From positions 1 through 64,000 of the IMG/VR virus record IMGVR_UViG_3300031469_000005: a DNA stretch of 64,000 nucleotides; one strand, given 5' to 3'. The stretch is from a virus. Positions 6,265 to 15,380 of this stretch are shown one piece after another (position 1 is the stretch's first letter; every line of letters starts with the position of its first letter). The translations under genes were made by a program, and so were the position numbers. The notes below the pieces were generated by a model, which ran no database searches, was not told where the DNA came from, and was given only the letters and a program-made list of their open reading frames with translations.

Positions 6265-6762
6265 ATGGGAACCAACAATATCAAAGCGTACCCTCTTGAA
6301 CGCGCCGAAGAGATTCTTAATGGTCCGATGTCGCTTGACAAAGCAATCCTGATCGCCGTCATCGGGCATGCGGGTCAGGAGGATAAGGGCGGTAACAGCT
6401 ACATTCGTCACCCGCTTCGCGTGATGGAGGAACTTGATTCTGAGGATGAAATGATCGCGGGCGTGAGTCATGACCTCGTCGAAGACACAGACATCACGCT
6501 GGAAGATTTGACCGAGGTGGGATTTTCCAACACTCACATCAAGACGATCGATGCTCTCACGAAGCGTGATGGCGAGACGTACGTTGAAAGCATCGAACGC
6601 GTCACGAAGAATCCGACCGCTCGTAAGGTCAAGACAAAGGACATCAAGGACAATTCAAAGCTTTGGCGCCTGAAGTCAAAGAAGCTCGGCCCGAAGGATC
6701 TTGAGAGGATGCAAAATTACATCGACGCTCTCGTCGTCCTGGGAGAGATCGACAAGAAGTGA
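6265..6762 (+). CDS. HD-domain hydrolase, small alarmone hydrolase (MESH1)-like
   Basis: 165 residues from ATG 6265. The metal-binding HD pattern is complete: HAGQEDKGGNSYIRHPLRV (first His and HP), GVSHDLVEDTDIT (HD and ED) and KTKDIKDNSK (distal Asp/Asn region). This arrangement, in a protein of this size without a synthetase domain, is that of MESH1/SAH enzymes that hydrolyse (p)ppGpp, or related nucleotide pyrophosphohydrolases. Leaderless promoter; the gene leads a run of three PGD-motif genes through a GTGA overlap. A phage could use it to remove the host starvation alarmone. Substrate is inference; other HD phosphohydrolase activities are possible. Confidence 0.85.
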   Translation: MGTNNIKAYPLERAEEILNGPMSLDKAILIAVIGHAGQEDKGGNSYIRHPLRVMEELDSEDEMIAGVSHDLVEDTDITLEDLTEVGFSNTHIKTIDALTKRDGETYVESIERVTKNPTARKVKTKDIKDNSKLWRLKSKKLGPKDLERMQNYIDALVVLGEIDKK

Positions 6763-7007
6763 ACATTGTACCCGGTACGTTATTGATGGTACAGACCATC
6801 AATCCAGGGAGGATTCAAGCTCAAATGCTCGACATGCGTCATAAGTTGCATGACATCAAGAGTGGAACGACGGTACTTGTTTTAAGCGTGGAAAAATGTA
6901 AAGAAAGCGTAACATTTACGTACTTCGTTAACGGTCAATTGTTTTGGAATCGGATGAATGCCGAGCATGTTGAATTCCATCACAACTTTGATTTTAAGGT
7001 TCTTTGA
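6759..7007 (+). CDS. PGT-motif small protein
   Basis: 82 residues, MNIVPGTLLMVQTINPG at the start, then beta-rich sequence ending FHHNFDFKVL. GTG start in a GTGA overlap with the HD hydrolase gene. First of three tandem relatives (6759, 7007, 7230). Function unknown. Confidence 0.75.
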   Translation: MNIVPGTLLMVQTINPGRIQAQMLDMRHKLHDIKSGTTVLVLSVEKCKESVTFTYFVNGQLFWNRMNAEHVEFHHNFDFKVL

Positions 7008-7258
7008 TGAACAAGACAAGGTTCGATCAACTCGCTCCCGGTGATCTGTTGCTTGCAACGGCGGGAATGTTATGTAAGCCGATTCAAAGTTTTGTCATTT
7101 CAAGAACGGAACTCGAGATCACAGTGTTGTGCGAGGACATGCACGTGGAATCGTGGGATCTTGACGAGATCAACGAGTCAGATATCACCAGCATCGTAGA
7201 TTCCGAATGGAAATTGATCGAGTATTCTCGTGAAGTACAACGAACTCGTTCCCGGTGA
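7007..7258 (+). CDS. PGD-motif small protein
   Basis: 83 residues, FDQLAPGDLLLATAGML near the start and an acidic middle (DLDEINESDITSIVDSE). ATG at 7007 shares one base with the preceding stop (TGATG). Second of three tandem relatives. Confidence 0.75.
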   Translation: MNKTRFDQLAPGDLLLATAGMLCKPIQSFVISRTELEITVLCEDMHVESWDLDEINESDITSIVDSEWKLIEYSREVQRTRSR

Positions 7259-7436
7259 TTGGTTGATCGAAGCGGACAATCAATTCAATAATGAACGTAC
7301 GTTAATGTGGTGCTTCGTGCTTTCACGCGTCAATGACGAGATCCGGGTAATTGATGAATGCGCAAGAATCATTCACTGGCACAGCCTTGACATGAAGGTT
7401 GACGATGGTTGGATCGTGATCAAAAATGATCGGTAG
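7230..7436 (+). CDS. PGD-motif small protein
   Basis: 68 residues, MKYNELVPGDWLIEADNQF at the start, close to the protein at 27325 (RFNELVPGDIVII). GTG start 29 nt inside the preceding gene. Third of the tandem set, likely from duplication. Confidence 0.7.
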   Translation: MKYNELVPGDWLIEADNQFNNERTLMWCFVLSRVNDEIRVIDECARIIHWHSLDMKVDDGWIVIKNDR

Positions 7437-7668
7437 CTTTGTAAAATTGTACAGGTACGGTTTTTCTCCCACGCCTGATTGGAACAAGTATCGTCTTGTT
7501 TATCCCACCGTCCCGGCTCGTAAACATCCCTCGGCAAGTTTGTTGGGGTTGATATTTGCTATTTACGAAACAAACGCTGGATTCACCGTGGGAATCATTT
7601 TCAATGGTATCGTTTGCTACGACACGCTCAAATCGTTGACAACGCTGAAACAAAACATCGTTGAATGA
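7426..7668 (+). CDS. Small protein of unknown function
   Basis: 80 residues, beta-rich (FVKLYRYGFSPTPDWNKYRL, later FTVGIIFNGIVCYDTL). Overlaps the previous gene by 11 nt with the string ATGATCGGTAG, also seen at the junction near 32732, hinting at a shared origin of the junctions. Possibly a diverged barrel family member. Confidence 0.65.
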   Translation: MIGSFVKLYRYGFSPTPDWNKYRLVYPTVPARKHPSASLLGLIFAIYETNAGFTVGIIFNGIVCYDTLKSLTTLKQNIVE

Positions 7669-7700
7669 TCTCGGCTGGAGATTGAACGAGCAATGAATGC

Positions 7701-8018
7701 ATGTGTAGAATTGATCAACTGATGAAAAAAGAAAAATTGCTTGAGTTCAATGACACCACAAAAAGAACTAAGTTCATTGAATTTCTCGAAGAATATACTT
7801 GTACCGATCTCATTGATGCGTTCAATTCAACCAAGAATCCTCAGGTAAACCTCGTTCCGTTTAAATCTTCGATCCTTAAGGAACAAACGACAATGTCACA
7901 GGAAGTTTACGATCTTTTCAAGAAAGAAATTGATTCTTGTTGGTTATTGACAATAAATGGTGAAAGCATGTTAATTTCTTCTGCAGGAGCATCAAAGTTA
8001 AAAACGTATGGTTTTTGA
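7701..8018 (+). CDS. Protein of unknown function
   Basis: 105 residues, helical N-terminal half (MKKEKLLEFNDTTKRTKFIE) and a C-terminal part with SCWLLTINGESMLISSAGAS. ATG 7701 or ATG 7722 could start it; neither has a clear ribosome binding site. More AT-rich than its neighbours. No family recognised. Confidence 0.6.
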   Translation: MCRIDQLMKKEKLLEFNDTTKRTKFIEFLEEYTCTDLIDAFNSTKNPQVNLVPFKSSILKEQTTMSQEVYDLFKKEIDSCWLLTINGESMLISSAGASKLKTYGF

Positions 8019-8205
8019 TCTTGGTCACGGTGTAACGATTGAAGATCGTTCTAAAACAGGTTTCATTATTCGTGTCAATAAAAATTTTAAAGGTGAACAA
8101 ACGTATCTTGTACGATGGGTACATCCACGAGATGCTGCGGGATCACAAGAAACTATCGTTCATTTAGCATTGTTCACGTTGTACGAAGGCCATTTTAACG
8201 TTTGA
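8008..8205 (+). CDS. Small SH3-like protein
   Basis: 65 residues: VTIEDRSKTGFIIRVNKNF then TYLVRWVHPRD, a pattern like small barrel domains (strand, turn, strand with an aromatic). Overlaps the previous gene. It directly precedes dnaE. Function unknown. Confidence 0.65.
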   Translation: MVFDLGHGVTIEDRSKTGFIIRVNKNFKGEQTYLVRWVHPRDAAGSQETIVHLALFTLYEGHFNV

Positions 8206-8228
8206 ATTTCCGGTTGGGGAAGAAAAAT

Positions 8229-10548
8229 ATGTCTAAGAAAGATATTGACGACCCGTCTGTGAGAATTCCACGCAAATTTGCTGGACTTCATTCTCACGAC
8301 GGGTCGTCCTAGTGCTGCCTTTGATGGGCTTGGTTCACCCTCAGACCACATTGCATGGTGTAAGGAGAATGGTTTAGATGCTTGGGCCGCAACTAATCAT
8401 GGGCAAATGAATTCGTATGCGAACGCCGCATTGTACGTTGAAAAGCTCAACAAGGGTGGCGATAATTTCAAATTTATTCCTGGCTGCGAGCTCTACATCC
8501 ATCCCGATCTCGAACAATGGAAGAAGGATTACGAGCTCGACAAGACAACGAAAGCTGATGAAAAGGAGAAAAAGAAACAAGCGAAGAAGGAGCTTGAAAA
8601 GATCAAGACATTGATCGATGTTGAGCAAGATCCGAATGGAGAAGTCATTGAAATGACGAACTCTCTGACGATTGAGAACGAGGATGAGAGCAAAGGTTCA
8701 ACGAAGTTCTTTAAACCAGTTAATAGACGTCACCATCTCGTTGTCCTTCCAAAGAACTCAAACGGTCTTCTCGATCTTTTCAAGCTCGTATCGGTTGGAT
8801 ACTTGGATGGCTTTTACAGATTCCCTCGAATCGATTTCAAGGCTTTGAAGGAGGCTGGAAAGAAAGGAAATCTGATAGCAAGTTCAGCCTGCTTGGCGGG
8901 TCCGATGTCATGGGAGACACTGAGAGTATGTCAAGAAGTCGAATTTGACAAACTTAATGCGACGATTTTGAACGATGCAACGCTGCTTGATCGTGCTGTG
9001 AAAAACGTCGGTCTGATTCATGAACGTCTCATCGATTGTTTGGGGGAAGAGAATGCATTCTTGGAGATCCAGTTCAATCGATTGGGCGCACAGGATCTAG
9101 TGAATCGTGCTATCATCGAGTACGCAAGACGAAGCAATTTTACGAAGCAATTGATCGTAACATGTGACAGTCACTATCCTCGTCCCGAAAGTTGGCTTAT
9201 TCGCGAAGTGTACAAAAAATTGGGATGGATGAAGTATCAAGACTTCACGCCCGATATGCTTCCAAAGTCTCGCGAAGAGCTGAAATGTGAATTGTACCCG
9301 AAGAACGCGACCCAAGTTTGGGAGGAGTACCAAAATTCTAAAGTTCGTGAAGGTAACGAGTTCTACGATGATACCGAGATCTTTGATGCAATCGAGAGGA
9401 CGCATGATATCGCTCATAACGTGATCGGTGATGTGAAGCTCGATAAGACCCCCAGGTATCCCACGAAGATCGTCCCCGTGGATACGACGGCATTCAAGAT
9501 GTTGACAAAGTTGACGATTGAAGGCCTTCGACAAAAAAAGCTCGACAAGAACAAAGAATATGTAGATCGTCTCAAATTCGAACTCGGTGTTATCAAGCAA
9601 ATGGATAATGCGGCATACTTCGTCACGTTGTCGAAGATGCTGAGCCTTGCTCGAGATGTGGTACTTCTCGGTGTTGCGAGAGGTTCATGCGGTGGCAGTT
9701 TGGTTTGTTACCTTTGTTCTATCACGGATCTCGATCCCATCAAGTATAAGTGTCGTTTTGATCGCTTTATGAATCCTCACCGCGTGGGCCTTCCGGATGC
9801 TGATATCGATGTTTCAGATCGTGATAAAGTTCTAGATGTTTTTCGAAAGGAATTTGGATTCAACAACGTTTTGCCAATTTCGAACGTGAACGTTTTCAAG
9901 ATCAAATCACTTTTGAAAGATCTTTCCAAATTCAATGGTGTTCCATTCGATGAAGCGAATGAAGCGACGCGAACTGTTGAACAGGAGGTTAGAAAGGCGA
10001 CGCATGAAGCTGGAGCCGACAAGAATCTCTTTGTTTTGACGTACGATGATGCGATGAAACACAGTCCTTCTTTTTTGGCATTCATTGAAAAATATCCCGC
10101 GGTTGGTGAACACATGAAAAGCCTCTTCAAGGAACAAAAATCGCTTGGAAGGCACGCGGGTGGTGTGATCATTTTAGATGATGCGGCTTCACAGATTCCA
10201 ATCATAACGTCGAAAGGAGAACCTCAAATGCCTTTCGGGGAGGGGGTGGCACAGAAAACCTGCGAACCATTAGGTTACATTAAGTACGACATTCTAGGTT
10301 TGGAAACTATGAGATTGATCGAACGAACGATATCTCTTATCATCTCACAAAAACTTGGAAAATTGATCCAACTCGAGTTCGATGATGACAATAAAATTGA
10401 ACTTTACGAAAATGAAGAGGTAAAATTAACAACGGGTGAATTCATTCGAGCAAAAGATCTCAATGAGAATCACGATGTCATGATACCTTTCGTAAAAAAT
10501 GGAACGTCCTTACCTTCAACAGAGAACAAAGTACTGGTTTCACACTAA
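8229..10548 (+). CDS. dnaE: DNA polymerase III alpha subunit (DnaE-like), N-terminal piece, with +1 frameshift
   Basis: ATG 8229 has GGGGAAG 10 nt upstream and encodes a start typical of the PHP domain (FAGLHSHDGSS), but that frame meets TAG at 8310. Reading on needs a +1 shift to give SAAFDGLGSPSDH, which continues the PHP domain to 10548. Later come the polymerase catalytic aspartates (GLPDADIDVSDRDK) and SLGRHAGGVII, then YIKYDILGLETMRLIERT, where the intact protein would continue into the piece encoded at 21391. Instead the frame adds about 65 residues with a Hint-like stretch (LTTGEFIRAKDLNENHD) and stops inside the homing endonuclease gene. The start codon at 8278 (TTG) would lack PHP residues. 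Replicative polymerase of the phage. Whether the shift is programmed or a sequence error is open. Confidence 0.88.
8301..8313 (+). other. Apparent +1 frameshift site in dnaE
   Basis: GGG TCG TCC TAG T: a stop codon after TCC, with GGG three bases before TCC. The layout resembles the prfB +1 site (Shine-Dalgarno-like run, slippery codon, stop). Moving +1 at TCC/TAG joins HDGSS to SAAFDGLG. There is no homopolymer at the site. Confidence 0.5.
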
Positions 10549-12322
10549 ATGTGGAAACTTTCGTCTCACTCAAGAAGGTATAGATTTCTTTAGTGAGTTG
10601 CCTAAACTCACTGGTCCACATCCCATACCATCTAGTTGTCCGATTTGTGGAGCAATTCCTCGACAAGGGAAGAATCCTCTTTTAGCTTTGTCGATACATT
10701 TTGCCCGCTTGCATTCTACGGATAAAAGTCAACTAACAATTGCTTCACATTTCAACGGGATCAAACCTGTTTGCAAAGTATGTTCGGCGGACGTGATTCA
10801 TCGTGGTGTGACACATGGATTTAAGATCTTGTGTGAACAATGCGATGATCTTCGTGTCGTTGCAAACACAGCCAAGAAACGAAAATTGAAACACGAAGTT
10901 GCGTGGAACAAAGGTCTCACTCAAGAAACTTCTGATTCCGTCAAGCGAGGAACGATCAATTGTTCAAAAACGTTGACAAAATTCGGAGCGTGGAGCAAAG
11001 ACCTTTCTCTTAAAAAGAATCCTGACAATGAAAGTCTTCAAAAACTTTCTAAGAATACATCAATCGGATTGAAAAAATTCTATGAAACGAACGAATCATG
11101 GTGCACGGGTCTCACGAAGGAAAATAGTGAGATCATTCGTAATCGTGGTCAAAAAATTCATGAAGCATTCGTACGAATCCCCTTAAAAGAACGATTCAGT
11201 GAAAATGGTCGTCGTAATCTGCAAAGTAGCATGCGCCGTGTTCAATTGCTTCAAGCGGAAAAACAAAAAATTCCAATTGAGACGATCATTGAACGAATCA
11301 ATTCAATCAATCATAATTGGACACCTTGTTTTTCGATTGACACAAAAACATTCAAACCAATCTGGTCAATTTGGGCCGGAGAACTTCGAGAATATCAATG
11401 TGTCCATTGCAAACAAGTCTACAAAAACGGCTCGAATGTTTTCATTGGCTGGGATGGTGAAGGAAAGAAATGTCCGTGTCAAAAAACCGGAAATTCAAGG
11501 GCTGAATTCGAAATCGAAGATTTTTTGAAATTACATGAATTGAACGTAAGTAGAAATAATCGATCGGTGATCTCTCCTTGGGAACTAGATTTCATCATTC
11601 CCGAAAAGAAGTTAGCCGTCGAATTCAATGGATTGTATTTTCACAGCGAGATAAAGAAAGCGAATACGATCTGGTATCATGAAAATAAACGCAATATGTG
11701 CGTCAAAAACGATTATTCGTTGTTTCACATTTATGAAGATGAATGGAATAATAAACGCGACATTGTCAAATCAATGATCCTTCAAAAACTTGGTCATGTT
11801 CAACGAAAACTTCACGCTCGTAAATGTGAAATTTTTGAATATCAAGAACCTGGTGAACTTCGATCATGGTTTGATACGAATCATATTGATGGTTACGTGA
11901 ATTCGGAATACGCTTTCGTGTTGAAGGAAAATGATGAAATTGTATTCGCTGTTCTACTTCGTAAACCATTTCATCAAAGAACTTACGGTGACAAAACGAT
12001 TGAAATTGCACGATTTGCATCAATACTGAATTCGAACGTTCGAGGCGCGTTCATGAAATTAATGAATCAAATCAAGCTTTGGTGTTTCAAGAATGGTTTT
12101 GGTAGAATTCTTTCGTATCATGATAACCGATTCGGTGGCTCGGGTGATTGTTATAAACGTGCAGGGATGACATTGCTTCGTACAAGTGGTATTTCATGGT
12201 GGTGGACAAATTATCGTGAACGTGTGAATCGTTTTGAATTCAAAAATAAACAATCTGCCGCGAATGAAGGTTACTATAAAATTGGGGGATGTTCGAACGA
12301 AGTGTACGTGCTTGATTTGTGA
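10499..12322 (+). CDS. Homing endonuclease, Vsr-like (EDxHD) family, inserted in dnaE
   Basis: 607 residues. Zinc-finger-like pairs appear early (CPICGAIPRQ, CKVCSADV, CEQC) and mid (CVHCKQVY, CPCQ). Around residues 345-450 is the nuclease core: SRAEFEIEDFL, PWELDFIIPEKKLAVEFNGL, then FHIYEDEWNNKRDIV, matching the Vsr-like free-standing homing endonucleases of phages. The C-terminal part (RFASILNSNVRGAFMKLM, ISWWWTNY) is the usual DNA-binding extension of that family. The gene is AT-rich relative to its surroundings and begins inside the tail of the first dnaE piece in another frame. It likely cuts an uninterrupted dnaE allele and drives its own spread. Start ATG 10499 is the first available in frame. 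Confidence 0.88.
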   Translation: MERPYLQQRTKYWFHTKCGNFRLTQEGIDFFSELPKLTGPHPIPSSCPICGAIPRQGKNPLLALSIHFARLHSTDKSQLTIASHFNGIKPVCKVCSADVIHRGVTHGFKILCEQCDDLRVVANTAKKRKLKHEVAWNKGLTQETSDSVKRGTINCSKTLTKFGAWSKDLSLKKNPDNESLQKLSKNTSIGLKKFYETNESWCTGLTKENSEIIRNRGQKIHEAFVRIPLKERFSENGRRNLQSSMRRVQLLQAEKQKIPIETIIERINSINHNWTPCFSIDTKTFKPIWSIWAGELREYQCVHCKQVYKNGSNVFIGWDGEGKKCPCQKTGNSRAEFEIEDFLKLHELNVSRNNRSVISPWELDFIIPEKKLAVEFNGLYFHSEIKKANTIWYHENKRNMCVKNDYSLFHIYEDEWNNKRDIVKSMILQKLGHVQRKLHARKCEIFEYQEPGELRSWFDTNHIDGYVNSEYAFVLKENDEIVFAVLLRKPFHQRTYGDKTIEIARFASILNSNVRGAFMKLMNQIKLWCFKNGFGRILSYHDNRFGGSGDCYKRAGMTLLRTSGISWWWTNYRERVNRFEFKNKQSAANEGYYKIGGCSNEVYVLDL

Positions 12323-12392
12323 AATCAAAGAAACGATGCTAGAAAAGTATCGACGAGATGTACGTTATCGACAATTTTAATACGGTAATGGT

Positions 12393-12698
12393 ATGACACA
12401 TTATGTTTATACGTCAAAAAAACCACATGGATACATTGAGGGTGTAGGTGGTGTCGTAAATGGAAACGTGTTTTATCAAACGGTCGATGAGGTTTTAGAT
12501 AATCTTGATCGAGGTGAACGATATTACGTTTCAACACGTATCGGAGAACCGTTGGTTGAAATTCACCCAATGCAAAACGGGCCATTAACGGAAGTTCATC
12601 AAAAACAATTGGGAAGGATTCATCCCGAACGTTCAATTCGAAGTGACGCTGATATAACATCACATAACAATCTTGACAATCTTCCAGAATGTCCTTGA
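12393..12698 (+). CDS. DUF3892-like protein
   Basis: 101 residues. A possible DUF3892 core (YIEGVGGVVNGNVFYQTVDE, then GERYYVSTRIGEPLVEI) and the characteristic ending NNLDNLPECP. The function of DUF3892 is unknown; members occur in phages and bacteria. No ribosome binding site is evident. The 70 nt between the endonuclease and this gene hold nothing else. Confidence 0.7.
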   Translation: MTHYVYTSKKPHGYIEGVGGVVNGNVFYQTVDEVLDNLDRGERYYVSTRIGEPLVEIHPMQNGPLTEVHQKQLGRIHPERSIRSDADITSHNNLDNLPECP

Positions 12699-13162
12699 TC
12701 ATGACAGACATCTCTGAATACGAGTCAACGTACGCTTCGTCATTTCCTCAACTTCCTACGATGCGAAAGCTTTGGCATTCGGATTACTGGGACGGCCCAA
12801 TTAACGGGTTGTGCATAGTGAACGATGAAAAGTGTTGGTACGAGATGATTGAAGAGAATTCTGATAGTGGTCATGACGTTCCCGATGAACCATTACCTTG
12901 GTACCGTCGATACCTCGTCTGGAAATTGACTGATGAACAACTTAATTACGTTGAAGTTCGTCATGAGAAGTTTCGCAGAATGGTAGGAACTCACAGTGAT
13001 TACGTTTATGACGAGAATGATGCCTGTTCAAGAGGAAAGTACCAGCCCAACGGTGAATTAACGAGCCAATACTACGAGGAGGCAAGGATCGAAGCTGATC
13101 TTGAAAAGCCATTGAACATCTCGCCTGCAGTTGAACGTATCATCGGATGGCATGAAACGTGA
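12689..13162 (+). CDS. Protein of unknown function
   Basis: 157 residues, acidic and aromatic-rich (LWHSDYWDGPINGLCIVNDE, LPWYRRYLVWKLTDEQ). ATG 12689 overlaps the previous stop; ATG 12701 is an alternative. The WDGPINGL segment near the start suggests a compact fold, but I recognise no family. Confidence 0.7.
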   Translation: MSLIMTDISEYESTYASSFPQLPTMRKLWHSDYWDGPINGLCIVNDEKCWYEMIEENSDSGHDVPDEPLPWYRRYLVWKLTDEQLNYVEVRHEKFRRMVGTHSDYVYDENDACSRGKYQPNGELTSQYYEEARIEADLEKPLNISPAVERIIGWHET

Positions 13163-13174
13163 TAATTACGAATC

Positions 13175-13303
13175 ATGAAGATCACCCTAAAACAATTGAA
13201 AGATATCATAAAGGAAACAATGGAACGAAACAATTACAAGCCAAATGATCTTTACTGGTTCTCGTTTCCCGATACACCCGAAGAATTGTCGATTTGTCGA
13301 TAA
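13175..13303 (+). CDS. Short protein with LxxLxxIIxE N-terminal helix
   Basis: 42 residues, MKITLKQLKDIIKETMERNN then a short aromatic segment. The first 16 residues match an N-terminal amphipathic helix seen on several larger proteins here (20201, 34742, 35053, 35757, 38966). Too short for other inference. Confidence 0.5.
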   Translation: MKITLKQLKDIIKETMERNNYKPNDLYWFSFPDTPEELSICR

Positions 13304-13339
13304 GATGATTTTTTAGTGTCGTAAAATTTTCAGGAGATT

Positions 13340-13753
13340 ATGAATAGATTTTTGCTGCCTGTTTTATTGATTTCGTTTGCTTGTTCAAGCGAACATGAAC
13401 AATTATTTTGTTCACCTGACGACGGAACGTACGTCGTAAAATTCACCGAAGTTTCGGGTGACTGTAACATGAAATTGAATGGTGACATTGTCGATGAACG
13501 ATTCACGATTGATGGAAAAAATTTAATTAATCCGATGTCGTCTGAAAACTGTGTGAATGATCTTCACCTCGAAGGTTGTGTAATTGTGGGTGATGTCATT
13601 TGTGACATTATGGCTCGTAATGGAACGAACATTCACGTTGAATCGAACATTGATTTCGATACCCGGGGAGAAGGAACTCAAGAATCAAGCGTTGAATTCG
13701 ATTCAGAACCTTTTTGTTCATCGAAGTACTCTACAATCATTATTCAAGAGTGA
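13340..13753 (+). CDS. Lipoprotein
   Basis: 137 residues. Signal peptide with lipobox (FLLPVLLISFACSS; Cys at 15), so lipid-anchored after export, implying a Gram-negative-type envelope target. The mature part is rich in beta and has several Cys. AGGAG lies 5 nt before ATG. Phage lipoproteins of this kind often act in superinfection exclusion or lysis; no specific family recognised. Confidence 0.8.
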   Translation: MNRFLLPVLLISFACSSEHEQLFCSPDDGTYVVKFTEVSGDCNMKLNGDIVDERFTIDGKNLINPMSSENCVNDLHLEGCVIVGDVICDIMARNGTNIHVESNIDFDTRGEGTQESSVEFDSEPFCSSKYSTIIIQE

Positions 13754-13754
13754 T

Positions 13755-13783
13755 GTGTTCTCAACATGATTTCATGTTATGAT
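13755..13783 (+). promoter_or_regulatory. Leaderless promoter of the RNA ligase gene
   Basis: GTGTTC at 13755-13760 and TGTTATGAT at 13775-13783, then TGAAC and ATG at 13789 (5 nt). Confidence 0.65.
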
Positions 13784-13788
13784 TGAAC

Positions 13789-14806
13789 ATGACAGATTTT
13801 CACGTGGATATCGTTCGTCTAGGAAAGATTGAAAATCATCCCAACGCTGATCTTCTCGAGATCACGAATGTGCACGGCGGTTATCCGTGTATCCTGAAAA
13901 AGGGTTCCTTTAAGGAAGGGGATCTCGCAGTTTACATCCCGATAGACACGACGCTACCCGACGTTCCAGAATTCTCGTTCCTTTCGAGCGGGGATCGTCG
14001 CAGGTTGAAAGCAAAGAAGCTTCGCGGAATTTTTTCCATGGGTCTTGTCATTCCCGTCCCAACCACGCTGGGGTCTCTCGAAGAGGGAACCGACGTCGCT
14101 GAGTTGCTCAATATCAAGAAGTTCGATCCAGTTATTGCCCACCCAAAGGTCACTGGTGGTGACTGTGAAGCCGATCCAGAAGGATGGACGTTTCAGAAGT
14201 ACACTGACATCGAACCGCTTCGGCGTAACGGAAACGTTCTCGTTGATGATGAGGAGGTGATCCTCACTGAGAAGGTTCATGGATCGAATTATCGAGTTGT
14301 TCATGATGGTACACGTCTTTGGGTTGGATCGCGTACGCAAATCAAGAAACGACCCGATGTGATCAACGAACAAACACCCGTCTGGTGGAGAATCGCTGAT
14401 CGTTACGATCTTGAGACAAAGCTCGCATCGTATCCGAAGTTGATCTTTTTTTGGCGAGGTATACGGTCCGGGAGTTCAAGACTTGAAGTACTCGTGCAAT
14501 GATCAATCACTGCGTATCTTTGATGTCTTAGACGTTTCAACGGGTAGATACCTCGATTATGATTCCGCAAAAGCGATCGCTGATGATCTGAAGCTCGAAT
14601 GGGTTCCAATCTTGTACCGAGGATCTTGGAAACGTGATGAATTGCTTTCTCTTTGTGAAGGAAAGACGACGATTGGTAAAGGCGATCATTGCCGTGAGGG
14701 GTTCGTTGTTCGCCCAACAACCGAACGTTGGGATCGTCGAGTAGGTCGTGTGGTTCTCAAGATGGTGGGTTCAGATTACCTTTTGAGAAAGTCTGACAAG
14801 TCATGA
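13789..14806 (+). CDS. RNA ligase (DraRnl/Rnl5-like), frame broken in a T7 run
   Basis: The first frame (to 14502) has an N-terminal OB-like domain (HPNADLLEITNV, GDLAVYIPIDTTLP) and ligase motif I TEKVHGSN with the nucleotidyl-accepting Lys. At 14446-14452 there are seven T; with six, the frame would read FFGEVYGPGVQDLKYS, the conserved ligase motif, and continue as NDQSLRIFDVLDV and EGFVVRP (motif IV) to 14806. So the gene is one ligase of about 335 residues with one extra base. N-terminal OB plus this core is the DraRnl/Rnl5 type, which seals nicked RNA. It could repair tRNA or mRNA cut by host anti-phage nucleases. The indel may be a sequencing error, polymerase slippage or a true mutation. 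Confidence 0.85.
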
Positions 14807-15113
14807 ACGGTCGATTCAAGGATCTCTTTGAAAAAAAGCATTCAATCAATCGTCGATTGGGTTCGTTCGATACGAAAAGAAAGAACTTGATGAACACATC
14901 GATACAACTTTGTTGTTCAAGTCTTGCACGAAGAAACGTCGATACGAAGCATTCGGTGAGGCTTTCGTGAAAGCCCTTCAGTACGAACAGGTCGTGTACG
15001 ACTGTGATATTTGTAACGCATTTCATCTTGCAAGTTGTGATAAACAACGTTTCGAGCGTTTTGTTAAGAACGTTAATAAATACACGTCATTGATTCCTCT
15101 GGTGGATCGTTGA
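14803..15113 (+). CDS. Small protein, apparently frameshifted
   Basis: ATG 14803 (ATGA overlap with the ligase stop) opens MNGRFKDLFEKKHSINRR, and a different frame from about 14871 to 15113 encodes KKELDEHID and CTKKRRYEAFGEAFVKALQ with good coding character (later YDCDICNAFHLASC). A -1 shift near the A-run at 14875-14878 joins them to about 103 residues. Function unknown; two CxxC-like pairs could bind zinc. Confidence 0.5.
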
Positions 15114-15163
15114 TGTGTAATTCTCACTGACACGTGTTAGTATTCTAGAGAGGTTTTGAACTA

Positions 15164-15361
15164 ATGAAAGATAGTGATTTATCATCGTACGTTGATGCAT
15201 TGACGACCGTTCAAGGAGCGACCGTATTGACGGTTGATGACGGTTGGGTAATGATCTTTACGAAGGAACGTTTGATCGAACTTCTCGAAAAAGCGAATGA
15301 TTCTGATAAGGTGATGATCTTTATCAAGAGCAGCGAAAAATCAGAAGTTCTCAAGAACTAA
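15164..15361 (+). CDS. Small protein upstream of the VWA gene
   Basis: 65 residues, mixed alpha/beta (ATVLTVDDGWVMIFTKERLI). AGAGAGG lies about 12 nt upstream of ATG and TGTTAGTAT before that resembles a -10 box. Separated from the VWA gene by only 19 nt. Function unknown. Confidence 0.65.
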   Translation: MKDSDLSSYVDALTTVQGATVLTVDDGWVMIFTKERLIELLEKANDSDKVMIFIKSSEKSEVLKN

Positions 15362-15380
15362 AAGAAAGAAAAACAACAAA

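Noticed and set aside
8374-10205. Minus-strand frames opposite dnaE
   Set aside because: Composition shadows; the DnaE motifs on the plus strand explain the region.
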